From Verrucomicrobia bacterium UBA4286 (GTDB lineage Bacteria; Verrucomicrobiota; Kiritimatiellia; RFP12; UBA1067): a DNA stretch of 8,839 nucleotides. Each line of letters opens with the position of its first letter. The stretch's first letter is position 1. The notes under the pieces are model-generated. The model was not told where the DNA came from. It saw only the letters and a program-made list of their open reading frames with translations, and searched no databases. The stretch is taken from NCBI GenBank assembly GCA_002395905.1, contig DGVK01000084.1:1-8839 (forward strand), given 5' to 3'. The position numbers and the translations under genes were made by a program. Below are positions 6,209-8,839 of this stretch, piece by piece.

Positions 6209-6697
6209 TCAGCCCGCCGCGAACGACGGCTCGGCAAGATGGATCGCCAGCATCGCGCAGGCGACTGCGTCGTAGAGGCCGTCATGCCAGGAGCGCCCCT
6301 CCATCTGCGGAACGAGGCCGAACATTTCGCACAGATCGCCGAGCCTGTAGCTCGGCAGCCGCGGATACCTGGCTTTGGCGGCTTTCATCGTGTCGGTCCA
6401 AGGCCCCCACTTCGTGAGCGGCGCCGTGCGCGTGAGAATCGTCCGCTCGCACGCAATGTTGTGCGCCACAAGCCTCACGCCCGCAAGCACCGGCGACCAC
6501 ACCTCGAAAGAGCTTTGGAGCGTCCCGAGGGCGTCGGCCTCGTGCGCGCGCGCAGGCGCGCCCTCGACATCGAAGAACCACTCGCCTGTGGCGACGATCT
6601 TCCCGTCATCCACGCGCGCGTAGCCGAGCTGCCACGGCTCGTTGCTCCCGCCGTTCTCGTAGCCGGTCGTTTCGAAGTCGATCGCCACGAACTCCAT
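6209..6697 (-). CDS. DnaQ-like DEDDh 3'-5' exonuclease
   Basis: A 162-residue, single-domain protein of the DEDDh exonuclease superfamily, which removes nucleotides from 3' ends with two metal ions. ExoI is VAIDFETTG with Asp7 and Glu9. ExoII is LVAHNIACERTIL, where the usual Asp is Glu84. ExoIII is SWHDGLYDAVACAML with His138 and Asp143. It lacks a polymerase-binding tail or other added domains, so it is not clearly the replicative epsilon subunit. It could act in repair, in proofreading, or on RNA. ATG 6697 comes two bases after the gyrA stop, and its GGAG site (6703-6706) lies within the last gyrA codons, so the two are probably translationally coupled. The predicted protein is cytoplasmic with no signal peptide. 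Confidence 0.85.
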   Translation of the reverse strand: MEFVAIDFETTGYENGGSNEPWQLGYARVDDGKIVATGEWFFDVEGAPARAHEADALGTLQSSFEVWSPVLAGVRLVAHNIACERTILTRTAPLTKWGPWTDTMKAAKARYPRLPSYRLGDLCEMFGLVPQMEGRSWHDGLYDAVACAMLAIHLAEPSFAAG

Positions 6698-6699
6698 CG

Positions 6700-8839
6700 T
6701 TACTCCGTCGCGCCGGCCCCGGCGCCTTCGCCCTCTTCGGGTCCGTCCACGGCCGGTTCATCGGCGGCTCCTTCGCACACCGAGACCGAGACGAGCGTCG
6801 CGCCCTCTGAAAGCCTCGCCAGCTTCACGCCCTGCGCCATGCGGCCCTGGACGCTGAAATCGGCGACGGCGCTTCTCACCATCTGCTGGTCGCTCGTTAT
6901 GGAAATGACGTTCTCGTCGTCCGAGACGGCGTGCGCTGCGACCACGTCGCCGTTGCGCTCGCCTCCCTTGATGCCGATCATCCCCTGTCCGCCGCGCCCG
7001 TGCCGCGTGAAATCCTTGAACTCGCAGCGCTTGCCGTAGCCGTTGGCCGTCGCGATAAAGAGCGTCTTTTCGTCATCGACCGCGTCGAGCGAGACGACGC
7101 AGTCTCCGCCGAGGAGCCTTATGCCTTTCACGCCGGTCGCGTTGCGGCCCATGCGGCGCACGTCAGTCGCCGCGAAGCGCATGGCCCTGCCGCCGCGCGT
7201 GAGCATTATGACGTCGTCCTCGGGCTTCACCAGCCGGACTCCCACGAGTTCGTCGCCCTCGTCGATGTTTATCGCGCGGATGCCCGACTTGTTCACGTTT
7301 CTGAAGTCGCCGAGGAGGGTCTTCTTCACGGTGCCGCGGCGCGTCGCGAAGAAGACGTCCACATCGCCGTCGAAGCTGCGTATCGGCAGAAGCTGCAGCA
7401 CCTGCTCGCCCTCCTGCAGATTGAGGAGGTTGATGAGCGGCCGCCCGAAGCTCGTCCTGGGCGCTTCGGGGATCTGGTATGCGTCCTTGACGAAAAGGCG
7501 GCCCGTGTTGGTGAAGAACATGAGCGAGTCGTGGGTCTGCGCCACGAAGACGAGACGTATGAAGTCCTCCTCCTTGACCTGGGCGCCCCTCACGCCGTGG
7601 CCGCCGCGCTTCTGCTCGCGGTACTCCGTGAGCGGCACGCGCTTCACATAGCCGCGATTGGAAAGCGTTATCACGCATGGCGCGTCGGGGACGAGATCCT
7701 TGAGCGAGACCTCGTTCTCGTCCGCCACGATCTCGGTCCTGCGCGCGGCGTCGGGCTTGGAGGCGTACTTCTCCTTGAGCATTGCGAGATCGTCCTTGAT
7801 GATGGCGTAGATGCGCTCGGGGTCGGCGAGAATCGCCTCAAGCTCCGCGATCGTCTTGAGAAGCCCGGCCATCTCGGCCTCGAGCTTGTCGCGCTCCAGC
7901 CCCGTGAGCTGGTAGAGCCTCATCTCGAGAATCGCGTTCACCTGCAGATCGCTGAAGGCGTACTTCTCCTGGAGCCTGGCTTTGGCCTCGTCGCGGTTGG
8001 CCGACGAGCGGATTATGGCGACGACGTCGTCGAGATGGGCGATGGCGAGGAGCAGCCCGTCGAGGATGTGCTTGCGCGCCTGGGCCTTTCTGAGTTCGAA
8101 GCGCGTGCGGCGCGTTATCACGTCGAAGCGGTGGTCGACATAGCAGCGGAAGAAGTCCTTGAGGTTCAGGATCTTCGGGCGGCCGCCGTCGATGGCGAGC
8201 ATGATCGCGCCGAATGTCGTCTGCAGCTCGGTGTGCTTGTAGAGGTGGTTGAGAACTATCTCGCCGACGGCGTCGCGCTTGAGTTCGACGATTATCCTCA
8301 CATCGTCCTTCGACTCGTCGCGTATGTCGCTTATGCCTTCGAGGACCTTGTCCTTCACCAGCTCGGCCATATGCACGAGCATCTCGCGCTTGTTCACCGC
8401 GTAGGGGATCTCGGTTATGACGATCCTCTCGCGTCCGTTCTTCTGAACCTCTATCTCAGCCTTGCCGCGAACGCGAAGCTGGCCGCGCCCGTTCTTGTAC
8501 ATGTTTGCGATTCCGTTGAAGCCGCATATCTGCGCGCCTGTCGGGAAGTCGGGGCCTTTGACGAATTTCATCAGGTCCTCGACGGTGCAGTCGTCGCGGT
8601 GGTCGACGTAGTAGCCGATGCCGTCGCACAGCTCGCCGAGGTTGTGCGGCGGGATGTTTGTGGCCATGCCCACGGCGATGCCGGAGGAGCCGTTCAGGAG
8701 AAGGTTGGGGAGCTTCGCCGGGAGAACGGAGGGCTCCCGCGTGGTTTCGTCGTAGTTGGGCACCATGTCCACGGTGTCCTTCTCCAGATCGCCGAGCATC
8801 TCCTCGGTGATCTTCTGCATGCGCACCTCGGTGTAGCGC
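6700..8839 (-). CDS. gyrA: DNA gyrase subunit A, N-terminus missing
   Basis: About 712 C-terminal residues are present, and the frame is open to the right edge. The first residues, [10 protein letters not shown], match the active-site region of GyrA, and the Tyr (8833-8835) is the one that attacks DNA (Tyr122 in E. coli). Roughly 120 residues with the quinolone-resistance region lie outside the window. The winged-helix/tower part follows ([38 protein letters not shown]), then the coiled coil. From about 7680 leftwards comes the C-terminal beta-pinwheel, with the GyrA box QKRGGHG at 7594-7614; this box separates GyrA from ParC. About six blade units are visible, for example [36 protein letters not shown] and [12 protein letters not shown]. 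An acidic tail ([15 protein letters not shown]) ends the protein. With GyrB it introduces negative supercoils. It heads the gene string, so its promoter is outside. Confidence 0.97.
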   Translation of the reverse strand, partial: RYTEVRMQKITEEMLGDLEKDTVDMVPNYDETTREPSVLPAKLPNLLLNGSSGIAVGMATNIPPHNLGELCDGIGYYVDHRDDCTVEDLMKFVKGPDFPTGAQICGFNGIANMYKNGRGQLRVRGKAEIEVQKNGRERIVITEIPYAVNKREMLVHMAELVKDKVLEGISDIRDESKDDVRIIVELKRDAVGEIVLNHLYKHTELQTTFGAIMLAIDGGRPKILNLKDFFRCYVDHRFDVITRRTRFELRKAQARKHILDGLLLAIAHLDDVVAIIRSSANRDEAKARLQEKYAFSDLQVNAILEMRLYQLTGLERDKLEAEMAGLLKTIAELEAILADPERIYAIIKDDLAMLKEKYASKPDAARRTEIVADENEVSLKDLVPDAPCVITLSNRGYVKRVPLTEYREQKRGGHGVRGAQVKEEDFIRLVFVAQTHDSLMFFTNTGRLFVKDAYQIPEAPRTSFGRPLINLLNLQEGEQVLQLLPIRSFDGDVDVFFATRRGTVKKTLLGDFRNVNKSGIRAINIDEGDELVGVRLVKPEDDVIMLTRGGRAMRFAATDVRRMGRNATGVKGIRLLGGDCVVSLDAVDDEKTLFIATANGYGKRCEFKDFTRHGRGGQGMIGIKGGERNGDVVAAHAVSDDENVISITSDQQMVRSAVADFSVQGRMAQGVKLARLSEGATLVSVSVCEGAADEPAVDGPEEGEGAGAGATE

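Noticed and set aside
5492..7039. A 515-codon open frame on the plus strand
   Set aside because: It crosses the FabH-like, exonuclease and gyrA genes in antisense and is Arg/Ala-rich without any motif. It is a shadow frame.
1..8839. Search for tRNA or rRNA genes, CRISPR arrays, IS ends, integrase or toxin-antitoxin genes
   Set aside because: No supporting pattern was seen by eye on either strand. Coding genes and short spacers account for the whole window.

Overview
The window is GC-rich, gene-dense bacterial DNA holding seven protein genes and no RNA genes, insertion sequences or CRISPR arrays. My best guess at the source is the Kiritimatiellota/Lentisphaerota/Verrucomicrobiota group, perhaps a gut or rumen lineage. 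That rests on the mix of exported GH99-like (WbsX-type) and DUF6259-like enzymes, an AraC regulator beside them, and an exported autotransporter-like beta-strand repeat protein. It is an inference from gene content, not a phylogenetic result.

The right half (about 5264-8839, minus strand) is a tight gene string read right to left. It starts with gyrA, whose N-terminus lies outside the window and whose first visible residues are Arg-Tyr of the catalytic Tyr motif. Next come a small DnaQ-type 3'-5' exonuclease (2 bp gap) and a divergent FabH-like ketoacyl synthase III (18 bp gap). After a 43 bp gap follows a 664-residue exported protein (3226-5220), probably a DUF6259-type glycoside hydrolase. 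It may be the distal gene of the gyrase string or have its own promoter inside or behind fabH; the sequence does not decide.

The left half looks like a small glycan-use locus. An AraC-type regulator (2318-3229, plus strand) is convergent with the 664-residue enzyme, and their stop codons overlap. It is divergent from an exported GH99-like/WbsX-type enzyme (1027-2187, minus strand), which is followed after 32 bp by an exported beta-strand repeat protein that runs off the left edge (1-994). The 130 bp between regulator and GH99-like gene holds two good back-to-back promoters. The regulator's promoter is so close to the start codon that its mRNA should be leaderless. A CACTAT direct repeat lies over both -35 regions and is a candidate operator. 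The simplest model is that the regulator senses a sugar and controls itself, the GH99-like enzyme and the repeat protein; control of the convergent DUF6259-like gene is not shown by the sequence.

I found no convincing new defence, mobile or RNA-based system. The observations most worth a check are the leaderless regulator with its two-promoter control region, the gyrase string that runs into an envelope/lipid-type gene and an exported enzyme, and the two poorly characterised exported enzymes. Every stretch above 300 bases is covered by a gene.
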